In this document: positions 5,196 to 5,513 of the stretch, piece by piece
Numbering within the stretch: the stretch's first letter is position 1
Layout of the letters: each line of letters begins with the position of its first letter
DNA from: Thermodesulfobacteriota bacterium
GTDB taxonomy: Bacteria; Desulfobacterota; Desulfomonilia; Desulfomonilales; Desulfomonilaceae
Reading direction: 5' to 3'
Assembly (NCBI GenBank): GCA_030837305.1
Contig: JAUPKT010000445.1
Coordinates: 1 to 5,513, forward strand
DNA length: 5,513 nt
Program-made: the position numbers and the translations under genes
Notes under the pieces: generated by a model
The model's input: the letters and a program-made list of their open reading frames with translations, nothing else
Databases searched by the model: none
Told to the model about the DNA's origin: nothing

Positions 5196-5513
5196 ATGGA
5201 CAAGAAAAAATATCGGCGAGTCGTGGAGGGAATGCTTTCAGAAATTGGGGTTTCAATCAACGGGCCGGAGCCTTGGGATATTTGCGTGAGAGACGAACGG
5301 ATGTTCGGCAGAGTGCTCTCCGACAAGAGTCTTGGGCTAGGCGAAAGTTACATGGAAGGATGGTGGGACTGTCCTCGAATTGATGAATTGATTTACCGAA
5401 TACTTTGCGCGGATCTCGGGTCGAAAATTAGAGGTAATTTGAGTCTTCTTGTACCGGTTGTCCAGGCGTGGGCATCAAACCGTCAATCGAAAGTTCGTGC
5501 TCATGATGTGGCC
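5196..5513 (+). CDS. cfa: Cyclopropane-fatty-acyl-phospholipid synthase (N-terminal 106 codons, partial)
   Basis: Cfa transfers a methylene group from S-adenosylmethionine to the double bond of unsaturated acyl chains in membrane phospholipids, making cyclopropane lipids that toughen the membrane. It is a peripheral enzyme on the inner face of the cytoplasmic membrane. The visible part is the small N-terminal lipid-binding domain and closely matches the E. coli protein: SINGPEPWDICV (20-31) corresponds to AINGSAPADIRV, and SLGLGESYMEGWWDC (45-59) to SLGLGESYMDGWWEC, followed by the RIDELIYRIL helix. The E. coli enzyme has about 380 residues, so roughly 270 residues, including the SAM-binding methyltransferase domain, lie beyond the right edge. 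The ATG at 5196 has a well-spaced AGGAG. The gene is divergent from the 938-residue fusion and has its own promoter and long leader. Confidence 0.95.
   Translation, partial: MDKKKYRRVVEGMLSEIGVSINGPEPWDICVRDERMFGRVLSDKSLGLGESYMEGWWDCPRIDELIYRILCADLGSKIRGNLSLLVPVVQAWASNRQSKVRAHDVA

Overview
The window looks like part of the chromosome of an anaerobic, Wood-Ljungdahl-type bacterium. A sulfate-reducing or syntrophic Desulfobacterota (Desulfomonile/Syntrophobacter-like) seems most likely. This is inferred from gene content (a MetV-type protein next to an HdrA/QmoA-type flavoprotein, and a butyrate kinase/phosphotransbutyrylase-derived protein) and from base composition that looks close to balanced. 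No rRNA or other taxonomic marker is present. I saw no tRNA, CRISPR array, insertion sequence or phage gene.

Layout. Positions 1-1987 (minus strand) hold an operon read right to left: a metV-like gene (TTG start at 1987), an hdrA/qmoA-like gene (GTG start at 1274), and the first nine codons of a third gene that overlaps the hdrA-like stop by 4 bases (ATGA) and runs off the left edge. A good sigma70-type promoter (TTGACA, 17 bp, TATTTT) lies at 2034-2062. A perfect 12-bp palindrome at 2017-2028 covers the expected transcription start. Positions 2185-5001 (minus strand) hold one very long gene. Its C-terminal third is a well-conserved phosphate acetyl/butyryltransferase (Ptb) domain. Its middle is a butyrate-kinase-like (ASKHA) domain in which the nucleotide- and phosphate-binding motifs all look eroded. 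Its N-terminus of about 200 residues is unrecognised and helical. Divergently, from 5196 on the plus strand, begins cyclopropane-fatty-acyl-phospholipid synthase (cfa), cut by the right edge. The gap 5002-5195 carries a near-consensus promoter for cfa (TTGACC, 17 bp, TATAAT) and a leader of about 140 nt that can fold into several stems and contains a 40-codon open frame ending 5 nt before cfa.

How the parts may work together. MetV-type proteins partner the methylene-tetrahydrofolate reductase MetF. In several acetogens and sulfate reducers they are encoded with Hdr-like electron-transfer proteins that link the reductase to the cell's electron carriers. The operon here fits that pattern, with MetF and other Hdr/MvhD-type subunits presumably beyond the left edge. 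The 938-residue fusion and cfa have no obvious direct role in that complex. The fusion is the most unusual item: an apparently intact Ptb-like domain joined to what looks like a pseudokinase.
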